A stretch of 5,586 nucleotides of DNA, taken from assembly GCA_040226215.1 (NCBI GenBank), contig JAVKFF010000203.1:1-5586 (forward strand), read 5' to 3'. Below the pieces are notes generated by a model. That model had not been told where the DNA came from. It ran no database searches and was given only the letters and a program-made list of their open reading frames with translations. Below, piece after piece: positions 5,559-5,586 of this stretch. Source of the stretch: JAVKFF01 sp040226215 (GTDB lineage Bacteria > Pseudomonadota > Alphaproteobacteria > DSM-16000 > Inquilinaceae). Each line of letters starts with the position of its first letter. Within the stretch, counting starts at the first letter, position 1. Both the position numbers and the translations under genes were made by a program.

Positions 5559-5586
5559 GCTTCTCTCTCGCCCTCGACGTCATCCT
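5555..5586 (+). CDS. Start of a gene after fliM, probably a DUF6468 flagellar-locus protein (partial)
   Basis: The ATG at 5555 overlaps the fliM stop (ATGA), and ten complete codons read MSFSLALDVI before the window ends. The hydrophobic opening suggests an N-terminal membrane anchor. From memory of alphaproteobacterial flagellar loci, the gene after fliM often encodes a small membrane-anchored DUF6468 protein beginning in this style. No clear Shine-Dalgarno precedes it, so translation is probably coupled to fliM. The frame and overlap are seen directly; the family name is an inference from position and ten residues. Confidence 0.55.
   Translation, partial: MSFSLALDVI

Noticed and set aside
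1..5586. Mobile elements, CRISPR arrays, tRNA/rRNA genes, phage or defence genes
   Set aside because: None seen. The window is filled by conserved flagellar genes and one control region, with no composition break suggesting transfer.

Overview
The window is a flagellar gene region from a high-GC Gram-negative bacterium, most likely an alphaproteobacterium and perhaps Rhodospirillales-like. The grounds are the gene order (flgF-flgG-flgA-flgH divergent from fliL-fliM), the presence of an L-ring lipoprotein (so an outer membrane), a long FlgA, a FliM with an acidic N-terminal extension, and a gene after fliM that starts like the DUF6468 proteins found there in alphaproteobacteria. The taxonomic placement is inference from protein features.

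The left arm (1-3313, minus strand) reads right to left flgF, flgG, flgA, flgH. The first two encode rod proteins, flgA the periplasmic P-ring chaperone, and flgH the L-ring lipoprotein, which is cut by the window edge. Spacing is tight: 37 bp flgF-flgG, a 4-bp ATGA overlap flgG-flgA, and 50 bp flgA-flgH. This looks like one late-assembly transcription unit for the structures between the MS ring and the hook.

The centre (3314-3854) is a 541-bp divergent control region with no credible gene. Reading toward flgF it holds a near-consensus sigma-54 promoter (TGGCACG, GG-N10-GC spacing), an AT-rich block with a perfect match to the IHF consensus about 50 bp upstream of the predicted start, and one copy of a GC-rich imperfect direct repeat at enhancer distance. 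The flgF leader carries a 6-bp GC hairpin abutting the Shine-Dalgarno sequence. Toward fliL there is a weaker sigma-70-like promoter with the second repeat copy just upstream of its -35, then a leader of about 200 nt.

The right arm (3855-5586, plus strand) holds fliL (stator-associated membrane protein), fliM (C-ring switch protein) and the first ten codons of a further gene overlapping the fliM stop by ATGA. The most distinctive coding feature is the FliM N-terminus: an acidic extension of about 57 residues, with an 18-residue tandem repeat and a run of seven Asp, precedes the CheY-binding motif that is normally at the very N-terminus.

No RNA genes, mobile elements, CRISPR arrays or foreign-looking segments were seen. 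The region is mostly conserved housekeeping motility DNA. The points worth a second look are the regulatory architecture of the intergenic region and the FliM tail, not a new system.
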